A DNA stretch of 64,000 bases from JAIPGX01 sp041650475. GTDB taxonomy: Bacteria > Babelota > Babeliae > Babelales > UASB340. The notes beneath the pieces were generated by a model that was not told the origin of the DNA, did no database searches, and worked only from the letters and a program-made list of their open reading frames with translations. How positions within the stretch are numbered: position 1 is the first letter of the stretch; every line of letters starts with the position of its first letter. The position numbers and the translations under genes were made by a program. Positions 52,478 to 61,278 of the stretch are shown here, one piece after another. The stretch lies in assembly GCA_041650475.1 (NCBI GenBank), contig JBAZLD010000002.1, positions 1 to 64,000 on the forward strand, given 5' to 3'.

Positions 52478-52915
52478 TTATAAAATTTCTACTAATTCAA
52501 TATCAAAAACTAAATCTTTGCCTGCTAATGGATGATTTGCATCTAAAGTAACAGTATTATCAGAAAGCTTTGTTATTGTAACTATAATAGGCAAATTTTG
52601 CGCCCCATCCCGGGATTGAATTTCCAATTGATGACCAACTTCTAATGCTATATCTACAGGAATTTGTTTTCGCTCTACCTCAATAACCATTTCTTGTTTA
52701 TAATTTCCGTATGCCTCTTGAGCAAATATAATTATACTTTTTGTATCACCAGGCTCCATACCAATTACACCCTGCTCAAAACCTTTAATTATCTTGCCTT
52801 CCCCCACTATAAATTCAAGTGGAGCATTGTTTTTTGAACTATCAAATATTGTGCCATCTGTTAATTTTCCAGTATAATGCACTTTAATTTTATCACCCAT
52901 TTTTACTTTTGACAT
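52478..52915 (-). CDS. FKBP-type peptidyl-prolyl isomerase, SlyD-like
   Basis: 145 residues. The FKBP core (GDKIKVHYTGKLTDGTIFDSS, GEGKIIKGFEQGVIGMEPGD) is interrupted by the insert-in-flap chaperone domain (~65-115; EAYGNYKQEMVIEVERKQIP) and closes with HPLAGKDLVFDIELVEI, as in SlyD. There is no His-rich tail, so nickel handling is unlikely. Acts in the cytoplasm as a folding helper. AAGGG or a similar site lies upstream. It is followed (in reading direction) by the unknown exported protein. Confidence 0.92.
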   Translation of the reverse strand: MSKVKMGDKIKVHYTGKLTDGTIFDSSKNNAPLEFIVGEGKIIKGFEQGVIGMEPGDTKSIIIFAQEAYGNYKQEMVIEVERKQIPVDIALEVGHQLEIQSRDGAQNLPIIVTITKLSDNTVTLDANHPLAGKDLVFDIELVEIL

Positions 52916-52948
52916 TTATCCCTTTCATAAAAAATTGTTAAAAAATAT

Positions 52949-53042
52949 TGGTGGAGAGAGTGGGATTCGAACCCACGATTCCAGTTTTTCCCAGAATAAC
53001 CGCTTTCGAGGCGGCCGCCTTCAACCACTCAGCCATCTCTCC
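52949..53042 (-). tRNA. tRNA-Ser(CGA)
   Basis: The minus strand gives a class II tRNA: acceptor GGAGAGA/TCTCTCC, anticodon arm GCCGC-CTCGAAA-GCGGT with anticodon CGA, a long variable arm (around TTCTGGGAAAAACTGGAA), T arm GTGGG-TTCGAAT-CCCAC, and encoded CCA. The length of 94 bases fits tRNA-Ser. Confidence 0.95.
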
Positions 53043-53251
53043 ACACAATTAAAAAAATAAACAAAAAATGGATTCTTTTAAAGAATTTAATCAAAAAACT
53101 TGAAAAAAAAATAAATTCTATTCAATAATAATTTGCTTTTGTATAATTTATGAGTTTAACTTAAAATCTTTATTATTAGCTAAATAATAACATAAAGTAT
53201 GTAAAATAAAAAATTTTAATAAGAAATTATGAGAGATAAAAGGAGGATTTC

Positions 53252-54679
53252 ATGACAAAAAACACTAAAGCAATAATTTTGGCAGCAGGTAAATCTACCC
53301 GATTTAACAGAGATAAATCTAAACTCTTACACACAATATGTGGTCAAGAAATGATTTTATATCCTATAAAATTATTACAAAGCCTAGAAATCCCTGTAAC
53401 TTTAGTTTTGGGGCATCAATCTGAAAGTATAAAAAAAACAATTTCAGAAAAAATGCCAGACTCATGGGAAAAAAGTATTACTCATGTCATACAGCAGGAA
53501 CAAAAGGGAACGGGACATGCAGTTATGTGCTCAAGTTCAAACTGGGATAAAAAAAATATTTTGATTTTATGTGCAGATACGCCTCTTTTAAGTGAAGATT
53601 TAATTTTAGAATTAATAGAAAAACACAAAAAAGAAAATGCAATTTTATCTTTTTTAACAACAAGAGTTATAAACCCTAAAGGTTACGGAAGAGTTATAAA
53701 AGAGAATAATAAAATAAAAATAGTAGAAGAAAAAAATTGCAATTCAGAAGAAGCTTTAATAGATACAATAAATTCAGGAATATATTTAATTAATAAAGAT
53801 TTTTTACAAAAAAGCATAAATCAGTTAGAAAAAAACTCTTTAACAGGAGAAATTTATTTTACAGACATAGTACAATTAGCTAGCGATCAAAACTTAAAGG
53901 TTCAAACAATCCCTGCACATTTTGATGAAGTTAGAGGGATAAATTCTTTACAAGAATTGTGGGCAGCAGAACAGATTAAAAGATCTGAAATAATGAAAAA
54001 ATTTATGCAAAATGGCGTTCAATTTGAACTTGCTCAAAGCACTCATCTTGATTTAGATATATCAATAGGAAGAAATTCTTTTATCGGTGCAGGTGCCATA
54101 ATAATAAAAGGCTCAAAAATAGGCGAAAATTGCACAATAAATGCATTTTCTATTGTAGAAAATACAACAGTTGGCAATAATAGCACCATACGTTCACATT
54201 CAGTTATACAGGATAGCAAGATTGGAAATAATACTAGCGTTGGCCCATTTGCTCGATTAAGAGATAATGTTTTCATTGATGATAATGCTGTTATAGGAAA
54301 TTTTGTTGAAGTAAAAAATAGCACAATTGGCCAAAATTCAAAAGCTAAACATCTTACCTATCTTGGAGATTGTCAGATAGGTAAATCTGTAAATATAGGC
54401 GGCGGTACAATTACATGTAATTATGATGGTCAAAAAAAACATAAAACCACTATAAAAGACAATAGTTTTATTGGAGGCAATAATACTTTGATTGCTCCTG
54501 TAACAATTGAAAAAAATTCTTATACTGCAGCAGGATCCACAATAAATAAAGATGTCCCAGAAAATTCTTTGGCCATTGCAAGAAGTAGGCAAGAAAATAA
54601 AGAAAAAAAAACTTCACAACAAGAAAAATTTAATTTTATTGGTGCAATAAAAGCTAAAGGCTCGCAAAAAACAACATAA
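53252..54679 (+). CDS. glmU: Bifunctional GlmU: GlcN-1-P acetyltransferase and GlcNAc-1-P uridyltransferase
   Basis: 475 residues. The N-terminal pyrophosphorylase domain has ILAAGKSTRFNRDKSKLLH (the GxGTxM-like loop with Lys), QQEQKGTGHAV and CADTPLL; the C-terminal left-handed beta-helix has many [LIV]G-x-x4 hexapeptides (IGRNSFIGAGAII, IGENCTINAFSIV, IGNNTSVGPFA) and ends in the acetyl-CoA region with NYDGQKKHKTTI. Makes UDP-GlcNAc, the starting point for peptidoglycan, lipid A and the wecBC route in this window. AAAGGAGG precedes the ATG. Confidence 0.97.
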   Translation: MTKNTKAIILAAGKSTRFNRDKSKLLHTICGQEMILYPIKLLQSLEIPVTLVLGHQSESIKKTISEKMPDSWEKSITHVIQQEQKGTGHAVMCSSSNWDKKNILILCADTPLLSEDLILELIEKHKKENAILSFLTTRVINPKGYGRVIKENNKIKIVEEKNCNSEEALIDTINSGIYLINKDFLQKSINQLEKNSLTGEIYFTDIVQLASDQNLKVQTIPAHFDEVRGINSLQELWAAEQIKRSEIMKKFMQNGVQFELAQSTHLDLDISIGRNSFIGAGAIIIKGSKIGENCTINAFSIVENTTVGNNSTIRSHSVIQDSKIGNNTSVGPFARLRDNVFIDDNAVIGNFVEVKNSTIGQNSKAKHLTYLGDCQIGKSVNIGGGTITCNYDGQKKHKTTIKDNSFIGGNNTLIAPVTIEKNSYTAAGSTINKDVPENSLAIARSRQENKEKKTSQQEKFNFIGAIKAKGSQKTT

Positions 54680-54685
54680 TTAATT

Positions 54686-55939
54686 ATGATTCAATTTTTT
54701 CATACCGCAGATATACATCTAGGCGTAGAAAATTATGGCAAAACAGATGCAAAAACTGGAATGCATTCTCGTCTTTCTGATTTTGCTAATAGCTTGGAAG
54801 AATGTATAAATTTAGCAATTAAAAAAAATATAGATTTCTTTTTGTTCTGTGGGGATGCATATAAAACAGCCTGGCCAACCCCCACTCAGCAAAAAATTTT
54901 AATTGAGCTATTTTTAAAATTACAAAAAAATAATATTCCAATTGTTATAATCATAGGAAATCATGATCACCCATTGAGTTTTGGAAAAGCAAATTCTCTT
55001 GATATTTTTGGATGTTTGCCTCTGCCGGAATTTCACGTTATAACAAAACCACAAATTTTAAAATTAAAAACCAAAAATGGTTTGATTCAGATAGTTGGCA
55101 TACCATGGCCCACTCGCAACAATATTATTTCAACAAAATATTTTAATTTAAAAAATAATGATGAAATAACCCAATATCTTTCTCAAGCCATTGGAGATAT
55201 TATAAAAAATTTTGCATCACAATTAGACGAAAATATCCCTGCAATATTAGCAGGACATTTGACGGTAAGTTCAGGAATATTTTCGGGCTCAGAAAAATGC
55301 GCAGTCTTTGGCAATGATCCTGTTTTTTTACCATCACAACTTGCAATCAAACCATTTGATTATGTTGCACTTGGACATTTACATAGACACCAAAATTTAA
55401 ACTCAAAAGGCTATCCAGCGGTCGTTTATTCAGGCTCTATTGAACGAGTAGATTTTGGAGAAAGAAATGAAAGCAAAGGCTTTTGCCATGTCAAAATTGA
55501 TGAGACAAAATCAAAACGATGCTCTTTTGATTTTATAAAATTAAATACAAGAAAAATGCTTCAAATAGAAGTAGAACTTGCTGGTGAGCAAGATCAAACT
55601 GAACAAATTTTAAAAGAACTAGAAAAACATGATATTCAGGATGCAATAATAAAAATTATTTATCACATACCAGAAAATAAAAAAGATAAAGTTGATTTAC
55701 AAAAAATTCAGTTTGCTTGCAGCAAAGCGCACTTTATTGCCGGATTAATACCAATAAAAAAAATTACAACTTTAAGAGAAAAAAGAATAAGTCTAAAAAT
55801 AGACATGGATTTTACAACGATTCTTGATAAATTTCTTGATACAAAAAATTTATCAAAGGATCAAAAAGAAAATTTATTTAAAAAAGCACAATATATTTAT
55901 GATCAAGCTAAACAAGAAACCGACCCGCCGTCGCTCTAG
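54686..55939 (+). CDS. SbcD/Mre11-like DNA-repair nuclease, C-terminus extended by a repeat
   Basis: 417 residues. Metallophosphoesterase motifs of Mre11/SbcD in order: HTADIHLG at 6-13, FCGDAYKT, GNHDHP, AGHLTV and GHLHRH, all metal-binding. Length is that of SbcD. The usual partner SbcC is not next to it; cysS follows. The last six or so residues (TDPPSL) and the stop codon are encoded by the repeat at 55923-55961, so the original C-terminus was probably replaced or extended by an insertion. The start is ATG 54686, seven bases after the glmU stop. Confidence 0.85.
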   Translation: MIQFFHTADIHLGVENYGKTDAKTGMHSRLSDFANSLEECINLAIKKNIDFFLFCGDAYKTAWPTPTQQKILIELFLKLQKNNIPIVIIIGNHDHPLSFGKANSLDIFGCLPLPEFHVITKPQILKLKTKNGLIQIVGIPWPTRNNIISTKYFNLKNNDEITQYLSQAIGDIIKNFASQLDENIPAILAGHLTVSSGIFSGSEKCAVFGNDPVFLPSQLAIKPFDYVALGHLHRHQNLNSKGYPAVVYSGSIERVDFGERNESKGFCHVKIDETKSKRCSFDFIKLNTRKMLQIEVELAGEQDQTEQILKELEKHDIQDAIIKIIYHIPENKKDKVDLQKIQFACSKAHFIAGLIPIKKITTLREKRISLKIDMDFTTILDKFLDTKNLSKDQKENLFKKAQYIYDQAKQETDPPSL

Positions 55940-55961
55940 CTAGCTATGGCGTGGCAAGGGC
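55923..55961. repeat. Interspersed repeat (type 2) at the 3' end of the SbcD-like gene
   Basis: A GC-rich segment with ACCCGCCGTCGCTCTAGCTA and GCTATGGCGTGGCAAGGG; the GCGTGGCAAG part and the CGTCGC part recur in the copy at 14839-14900. A fainter match to its CAGCCGTCGCTCTTGC part lies at 61064-61079. It holds the last codons and the stop of the upstream gene. Confidence 0.55.
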
Positions 55962-55987
55962 AATAAACAAGTTAGATAGGAATTTTA

Positions 55988-57352
55988 ATGTTCAAATTAA
56001 AACTAACTAATACTTTAGACAGAAAAAAAGAAATCTTTAAACCTATACATAATAATCAAGTAAAATTATATGCTTGTGGCATTACGCCATATGATTACTC
56101 ACATTTGGGTCACGCAAGAATTTATATAAATTTTGATATTTTAGTAAGATTATTAAAATTTTTGGACTACAAAACTATTTTTGTGCGCAATATTACAGAT
56201 ATAGACGATAAGCTCATAAACAAAGCAGAAAAAGAGTTGGGTGATATTAATAAATACAAAGAGATTACACAAAAATTTACTGCTTTTTATCATGAAGATA
56301 TGCAAACCCTAAATTGTCTAAAACCAGATTTTGAACCCAAAGCAACAGAATATATTAGTCAAATGATAGAATTCATAAAAAAATTAATAGCAAGCAAACA
56401 TGCATATGTATTAGATCACGATGTCTATTTTGATGTTATGTCTTTTAAAGATTACGGAAAACTTTCGGGCAAAAATTTAGAAGATTTATTAGCTGGCGCA
56501 AGAGTAGATGTAAACGAAAAGAAAAAAAACGTAGCAGATTTTGCACTCTGGAAAGGTAACAACCAAAATTTATTTTGGCAATCACCATGGGGTTATGGAC
56601 GCCCGGGCTGGCACATCGAATGTTCTGTTATGGCAAAAGAAATTTTAGGTGAATCAATAGATATTCATGGAGGAGGAGAAGATTTAATTTTTCCTCATCA
56701 TGAAAATGAGATTGCTCAATCAGAAAGTTTACATAAAAAAACTTTTGCAAAATATTGGTTTCATAGTGCTTTTTTGAATATAAACAAAGAAAAAATGTCA
56801 AAATCTCTTGGCAATTTTTTTACTATAAGGCATGTTTTAGAAAAAGTTGATCCCATGTCTTTGCGATTTTATTTCTTACAACACCATTATAAATCCCCAA
56901 TAGAATTTAATTTTGATGATTTAATGGCAACTCAAAAAGCATATGAAAAACTCGTAAATGCTTTAGAAATAGATAACAAAATACAAGATTTAAAAGAGCT
57001 AGATTTTAATAAAATATCAAAAAATAACTTTATTTTTGATATCACTAAAGAAATTATAGACAGTTTATGCGACGATTTAAACACCACCAAAGCTTTTGGC
57101 ATAATTTTTAAAAATTTAGAAAAAATAAAAGAATCACAAGAATTAATTTTAATAACAAGATATATATTAAAAAATATTTTAGGCTTAACTTTAGATAAAA
57201 TAGAGACAGAAAAAATAAAAATGACACCTGAAATAGAACAATTAATCAAGCAAAGAGAACAGGCTCGACTTGAGAAAAATTGGGCACTTTCGGATAAACT
57301 TCGCGATGAATTAAAATCTTTGGGTTATATTGTTCAGGATAAAAAAGTTTGA
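55988..57352 (+). CDS. cysS: Cysteinyl-tRNA synthetase
   Basis: 454 residues. The zinc-binding Cys30 is in YACGITPYDYSHLGHAR, where HLGH at 39-42 is the class I HIGH motif; GWHIECSVM and HGGGEDLIFPHHENE hold the other zinc ligands; EKMSKSLGN is the KMSKS loop. The C-terminal anticodon-binding part (~350-454) is complete. ATG 55988 is preceded by AGGAATTTTA. A perfect 16-bp hairpin follows directly. Confidence 0.97.
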   Translation: MFKLKLTNTLDRKKEIFKPIHNNQVKLYACGITPYDYSHLGHARIYINFDILVRLLKFLDYKTIFVRNITDIDDKLINKAEKELGDINKYKEITQKFTAFYHEDMQTLNCLKPDFEPKATEYISQMIEFIKKLIASKHAYVLDHDVYFDVMSFKDYGKLSGKNLEDLLAGARVDVNEKKKNVADFALWKGNNQNLFWQSPWGYGRPGWHIECSVMAKEILGESIDIHGGGEDLIFPHHENEIAQSESLHKKTFAKYWFHSAFLNINKEKMSKSLGNFFTIRHVLEKVDPMSLRFYFLQHHYKSPIEFNFDDLMATQKAYEKLVNALEIDNKIQDLKELDFNKISKNNFIFDITKEIIDSLCDDLNTTKAFGIIFKNLEKIKESQELILITRYILKNILGLTLDKIETEKIKMTPEIEQLIKQREQARLEKNWALSDKLRDELKSLGYIVQDKKV

Positions 57353-57353
57353 C

Positions 57354-57388
57354 ATGATTAGCGCACGGCAATGCCGTGCGCTAATCAT
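57354..57388. terminator. Perfect hairpin between convergent cysS and trxA
   Basis: ATGATTAGCGCACGGC is followed by AAT and then its exact complement. It is a GC-rich 16-bp stem that starts two bases after the cysS stop and lies just beyond the trxA stop on the other strand. There is no long T-run, so termination is likely but not certain. Confidence 0.7.
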
Positions 57389-57392
57389 TTAT

Positions 57393-57710
57393 TTATTTCA
57401 GTTTCTCTTCAATTTTATTTTTCAAACTAGCCTTATTCATATAGCCAGTTTCTCGTGCAACAACTTGTCCGTTTTTAATAAAAATAAAAGTTGGAATAGA
57501 AGAAACCTGGTATTTGATAGCCAAATCTCTTTGATCGTCAATGTTTATTTTTGCAAATTTATATGCAATCATCTCTTTTGAAAGTTCTTCAAAAACAGGA
57601 GCCATTTGTTGGCATGGCCCACACCATGTTGCAAATATATCAAGAACTACAGGTTTATCTGATTTATTAATTTCTTTTTCAAAATTTTCTGCAACTATTT
57701 CTATGACCAT
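57393..57710 (-). CDS. trxA: Thioredoxin
   Basis: 105 residues. The active site WCGPC is at 29-33, with the preceding FAT (strand) and the conserved cis-Pro in SSIPTF, KNGQVVARETG in the last strands. The full small thioredoxin fold is present. General disulfide reductase of the cytoplasm; its reductase gene is not in the window. Preceded by AGGGAG at a good distance from the ATG. Confidence 0.95.
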   Translation of the reverse strand: MVIEIVAENFEKEINKSDKPVVLDIFATWCGPCQQMAPVFEELSKEMIAYKFAKINIDDQRDLAIKYQVSSIPTFIFIKNGQVVARETGYMNKASLKNKIEEKLK

Positions 57711-57804
57711 TTTAACTCCCTAAAAAATCTAAATTAATAATTTTATTTATAAAAAAATTATACACTAATAAAAATTATACATAAAAGTTTGTTTGAAACA
57801 AATT

Positions 57805-59925
57805 TTATCTCACAGTTCTAATATAATCACAAAATTCAATTTTAACAGAAGCTGGTAGCGGCGACCATTCAAGCCCACCATCTTGCTTTTCAGCCAATCT
57901 GTGAAATTTATTAAACCAAATGCCATTATTTCTGCTCAATATATTTTCTACCAAATTAAAACTTGGCTTGTTTACAATTTTAGATAACATTAAAACGCTA
58001 GAGTGATTTATAAAAATATTATTTCTATTTAACCAATTTTTATAAATTTTAAATTCTGAATTAAATGTCAAAAGATGTATTGGTCTATCTTGCGAACTCA
58101 ACCCCTTATAAAAGCCTTTATAAAAACCATCAGTAGACAAGTTTAATGCATAGCAACAAATAAAACAGTCTGGTATTAAAGACATAATATTTTCTTTTAA
58201 CATACGTCCAATATTTTCTGCTTTTTCTTGTAAAAAATTATAATGCTCAACTAAATTTTCTGGCCATTCTGGTGTGATTGCTGGTTCAAAACCCATAGTA
58301 GAAAAAAATGCTCCAGGATCTCCCGGTTTTCTATAATACATTTCTAAATCCAGAACAACACCGGAAATGGGAACTTCATTAGAATTTTCAGGATTATTCC
58401 AAAGATCTAAAAAATTACGCAAAGATTCAATTATTTCTTTATGCCAAAAATCTTGTTCATCAAATGGAGAAGGCACACTGGAGTATTTATGACCATAAAT
58501 ATCCTGCGCACAACTAGTAGGCATTCTATCGCCTCTGTAATTATTAGCAATTTCAAAACCTACCAAAATTTTAGGAATTTGTTGTCCTCTTGCAAGAGCA
58601 GTATCATGTAACTGTTTTGTAAAATTACGAATTCTTATCCATAATTGATCTCTTTTTTCCTGAAATCCATCAATTGCTCTAGGACTATAATAAATATTTG
58701 GATTAAAATCCACCCACAAAGCATCTACAGCTGATCTTAAAACATAGTCAATAAAAGAATTTCTTTGATTTTGTCTTTCAATTTTTTGTTTATCAGTTTC
58801 ACTAGTAATATCGTTAAAAAATCCTATCTCAGTCCAGCCAATTTTTCTTAAATTATTAGAACCTATTTCTTCTTCACTAAATTTTTCACCATAATTTTTT
58901 ACAATTTCGGGAAGTTCTGGTTTTGAATTTGAAAAAATAAAATCGAAAAGTTTTTTTAAGTTTTGATTTTTATCTGGATTTAATAAAACACTGAGTTCCC
59001 ACAACATTTCTTGTAGTGCATCTAACATGCTTTTTCTTAAATCAAAATTCATAGGACAAACTCTAAAATTTTCGGCAATTCCTGAAAAAGTTAAAATAGA
59101 AGAATCTGTTACCAAAATAGAATTTGATTTTACTGGGTTAAACCAATAAATACCATACGGAAAGGTGTTTTTAATAGATAATTCATATGCATCTTTTTTT
59201 ATCGGCAATGCAAATCTAGAATTTGCCAAATTATCTAAAATTCTTTGTATAGAAACACCTGGCATTAATTGTCTTGGATTATGAGCAGGCATAAGGGTTG
59301 TAGCATAATTATAACTTCTAGCAATTAGCGGCAAATTTAAAAAATTATTTATATTCATAAATAATAATTTTAGATCTTCCTGCAAATTTTTTTTAAGCTC
59401 TTGGTTCTCCAGACCATTTATATCAAAATTTTTTATTACAAAAGTCTCTTGACTGCCAATAGTAGTTTTTTGCAAACCAACACTTCCTGAAAAAAATCCC
59501 ATTAATTTATCTACTCTTAGGCCTGGGGCAAAAGCCAAACAAGTTAATTTATTTCTTTTTTTACCAAAATTTTCAATCAAATCTAAAAATCGATTTGTTA
59601 TGATAGACTTTTTTGTATCATCTCTTGACTCAATCCATTCTATAAAATTTCTAAAAAATTCCGGACTTATAACAAAAATCGCTGCATGATACTGATCTAA
59701 ATTTAAATCTTGTAAATTTTCTACGCCCATAAAATCTGTAATTGCTTTATAATCAACGTTAAATCCAACAGATTGAGCAAGATCAATAAACGGTCGATAT
59801 TTATATTTTTCTACATTAGATAAAGTTGCACTATCAAATATTGCCAAGTTTAATTGAGAATAAATATTCGAAAAAAAAAGATTAATCGTGAAATAAAAAA
59901 TCACGATTTTTTTTAAAAACTTCAT
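57805..59925 (-). CDS. Large exported protein of unknown function, TIM-barrel-like features
   Basis: 706 residues from ATG 59925 (GGGGGGAG upstream; a start 24 bases earlier lies before it). A signal peptide (LKKIVIFYFTINLFFSNIYS) opens the chain. I do not know the family. The part from ~20 to ~180 has alternating strands and helices (LNLAIFDSATL, HAAIFVISPEFF, LTCLAFAPGLRV). Around 440-620, ILVGFEIANNY, PISGVVLDLEMY and FICCYALNLS resemble strand ends of a glycoside-hydrolase-like TIM barrel with acidic residues, but no catalytic pair can be named. Cys count is low. Probably periplasmic or surface-located. Confidence 0.6.
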   Translation of the reverse strand: MKFLKKIVIFYFTINLFFSNIYSQLNLAIFDSATLSNVEKYKYRPFIDLAQSVGFNVDYKAITDFMGVENLQDLNLDQYHAAIFVISPEFFRNFIEWIESRDDTKKSIITNRFLDLIENFGKKRNKLTCLAFAPGLRVDKLMGFFSGSVGLQKTTIGSQETFVIKNFDINGLENQELKKNLQEDLKLLFMNINNFLNLPLIARSYNYATTLMPAHNPRQLMPGVSIQRILDNLANSRFALPIKKDAYELSIKNTFPYGIYWFNPVKSNSILVTDSSILTFSGIAENFRVCPMNFDLRKSMLDALQEMLWELSVLLNPDKNQNLKKLFDFIFSNSKPELPEIVKNYGEKFSEEEIGSNNLRKIGWTEIGFFNDITSETDKQKIERQNQRNSFIDYVLRSAVDALWVDFNPNIYYSPRAIDGFQEKRDQLWIRIRNFTKQLHDTALARGQQIPKILVGFEIANNYRGDRMPTSCAQDIYGHKYSSVPSPFDEQDFWHKEIIESLRNFLDLWNNPENSNEVPISGVVLDLEMYYRKPGDPGAFFSTMGFEPAITPEWPENLVEHYNFLQEKAENIGRMLKENIMSLIPDCFICCYALNLSTDGFYKGFYKGLSSQDRPIHLLTFNSEFKIYKNWLNRNNIFINHSSVLMLSKIVNKPSFNLVENILSRNNGIWFNKFHRLAEKQDGGLEWSPLPASVKIEFCDYIRTVR

Positions 59926-60347
59926 AAAACTCCCCCCCCTGAAAATCAAAACCCAATCCCCTATAATAATTTTATTATTACACTTTTAATCTAATTAAAC
60001 TAAATACAAATAGTCAACTAGTGTAAAAAATATATTATTATGTAATTAGAAATCGAAAAGAGAGAAATTGCATGAACAGAAAGTTAAAAATTGATTTGAT
60101 TATGAATAAAAAATTTAATTACCGGCTGCTCTTGGCTGCCGGCTACCATAAAATCACCCCATAAAGGGACAAACTCTATAATTGTTTCAATTAATAAACT
60201 AAATACGCGGGGCACCATTTCATTCGCCCAGCGCTAACTCATGATGGACAGGTTTGACTTTAATCTAGTTAAATAATTTTTTTAATAAAATTCATGTTGG
60301 CTGCGCCCTGCGTGCAGCCCAAAAGTGTGTTAGCACCTCAGGGTAAC
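59926..60347. other. Non-coding stretch with hairpins leading into the REP region
   Basis: About 420 bases without a convincing gene. It holds the promoter above, a GC-rich hairpin CCGGC...GCCGG near 60122-60142, and from about 60225 the first REP module (TTTGACTTTAATCT, then TTCATGTTGGCTGC). A 27-codon open frame at about 60072 is not supported. Confidence 0.5.
59989..60017 (-). promoter_or_regulatory. Possible promoter of the 57805-59925 gene
   Basis: On the minus strand, TTGACT and TTAGAT are separated by 17 bases, about 60 bases before the gene's start. The -10 is imperfect. Confidence 0.4.
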
Positions 60348-60358
60348 CTAGGTGTTCT
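60291..60358. repeat. REP-like module 1 (downstream of the RAYT gene)
   Basis: TTCATGTTGGCTGC, a hairpin GGCTGC/GCAGCC (60299-60319), AAAAGTGTGTTAGCACC, then an imperfect hairpin AGCACCT/AGGTGTT. The last bases overlap the 3' end of the transposase gene. It shares long exact runs with modules at 60931 and 61171. Confidence 0.8.
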
Positions 60359-60791
60359 TCTTAGAATATTTATTATATCGAAGCACGATATAGTTTAATT
60401 CTTCATCAAAATCAACGCTCTCATGATGCTTTTCTTGATTTAATATATATTTTTCTATTCTTGGCACACAAAAAGAATCAACAGTAAAAGAACTATAACC
60501 TCTTTGCCACTCAAAATTTTGAATAAAATTATCTCTAATAAATTTCGAAGAATTTACTTTTAAAATTCGAGCAATATTTGATAAAAAAATTTCATGATTA
60601 TTTAATTCTATTAATATATGCACATGGTTAGAAATACCCCCAATACAAAGAAGCGATAAATTTTTTCTTGCAGCAATTCCACAAATATATGCATGGACTT
60701 TTTTTCGAATATTTTTATTAATATATGGTTTTTTATCTTTTGTTGACCAAACCATGTGAAAAAATGATTTATTATACGCATGTGTTGACAT
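60348..60791 (-). CDS. RAYT/IS200-like Y1 transposase (REP-associated tyrosine transposase)
   Basis: 147 residues from ATG 60791 (GGGGGAT upstream; an in-frame start at 60818 lies inside the palindrome). The HUH motif is NHVHILIE with His56 and His58, and the probable catalytic Tyr115 lies in EKYILNQEKHH, the RAYT/Y1_Tnp C-terminal pattern. GYSSFTVDSF is also typical. Full-length for this family and apparently intact. RAYTs are single-copy domesticated relatives of IS200/IS605 TnpA that work on REP palindromes; here such palindromes lie on both sides, forming a REPtron-like unit. Frame is intact, so it could be active. Confidence 0.88.
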   Translation of the reverse strand: MSTHAYNKSFFHMVWSTKDKKPYINKNIRKKVHAYICGIAARKNLSLLCIGGISNHVHILIELNNHEIFLSNIARILKVNSSKFIRDNFIQNFEWQRGYSSFTVDSFCVPRIEKYILNQEKHHESVDFDEELNYIVLRYNKYSKKNT

Positions 60792-60808
60792 ACTTATCCC
60801 CCTAATTT

Positions 60809-60865
60809 GCCCTAGCACATGCTAGGGCCTAACTCACTCTTTACTGCACGAAAACGCGCAGTAAA
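60809..60865. repeat. REP-like palindromes upstream of the RAYT gene
   Basis: Two hairpins in a row: GCCCTAGC-ACAT-GCTAGGGC (60809-60828) and TTTACTGC-ACGAAAACGC-GCAGTAAA (60840-60865). The first lies 18 bases from the transposase start. The AACTCACTCT and CACGAAA...GCGCA parts recur in degenerate form near 61098-61125. Confidence 0.8.
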
Positions 60866-60930
60866 TTTGACTTTAACATATTAAATAAAATTAACAAATT
60901 TAAACTAGAATAAATAACAATAAATATAAC

Positions 60931-61000
60931 GTTCATGTTGGCTGCGCCTTGTGTGCAGCCTAAAAGTGTGTTAGCACCTAGTGTCTACTAGGTGCTAATA
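60931..61000. repeat. REP-like module 2
   Basis: TTCATGTTGGCTGC, hairpin GGCTGC/GCAGCC (60940-60960), AAAAGTGTG, then the perfect hairpin TTAGCACCTAGT-GTCT-ACTAGGTGCTAA (60971-60998). Nearly the same as module 3, with compensatory changes in the stem. Confidence 0.88.
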
Positions 61001-61170
61001 GAATTCAAGCTCTACCAAAATAATAAACAATCATTAAATCAAATTTAAAACCTAGCACAAGCCCAGCCGTCGCTCTTGCAAAACAGGCTAGATTCTAATT
61101 CTCTCTTGGTTACACGAAACGCGCAATCAATTTGGACTCTCTAATCTACTTTAAATAATTCTTTTAATAA

Positions 61171-61240
61171 AATTCATGTTGGCTGCGCCTTGTGTGCAGC
61201 CTAAAAGTGTGTTAGGCCCTAGTGTGTACTAGGGCCTAAC
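61171..61240. repeat. REP-like module 3
   Basis: TTCATGTTGGCTGC, hairpin GGCTGC/GCAGCC (61181-61201), AAAAGTGTG, then the perfect hairpin GTTAGGCCCTAGT-GTGT-ACTAGGGCCTAAC (61211-61240). The stretch 60792-61278 holds modules 2 and 3 and the upstream palindromes and no gene. Confidence 0.88.
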
Positions 61241-61278
61241 TAAACGCTTAATGCATTTATTTTTGATTTAAAATCAAA

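Noticed and set aside
60072..60155. Short open frame of 27 codons in the gap before the RAYT gene
   Set aside because: Weak ribosome site, no similarity recognised, and it runs through a hairpin.
60225..61246. The repeated modules as a CRISPR array
   Set aside because: The repeats are few, long and unevenly spaced with internal hairpins, and a transposase gene lies among them; there are no cas genes.
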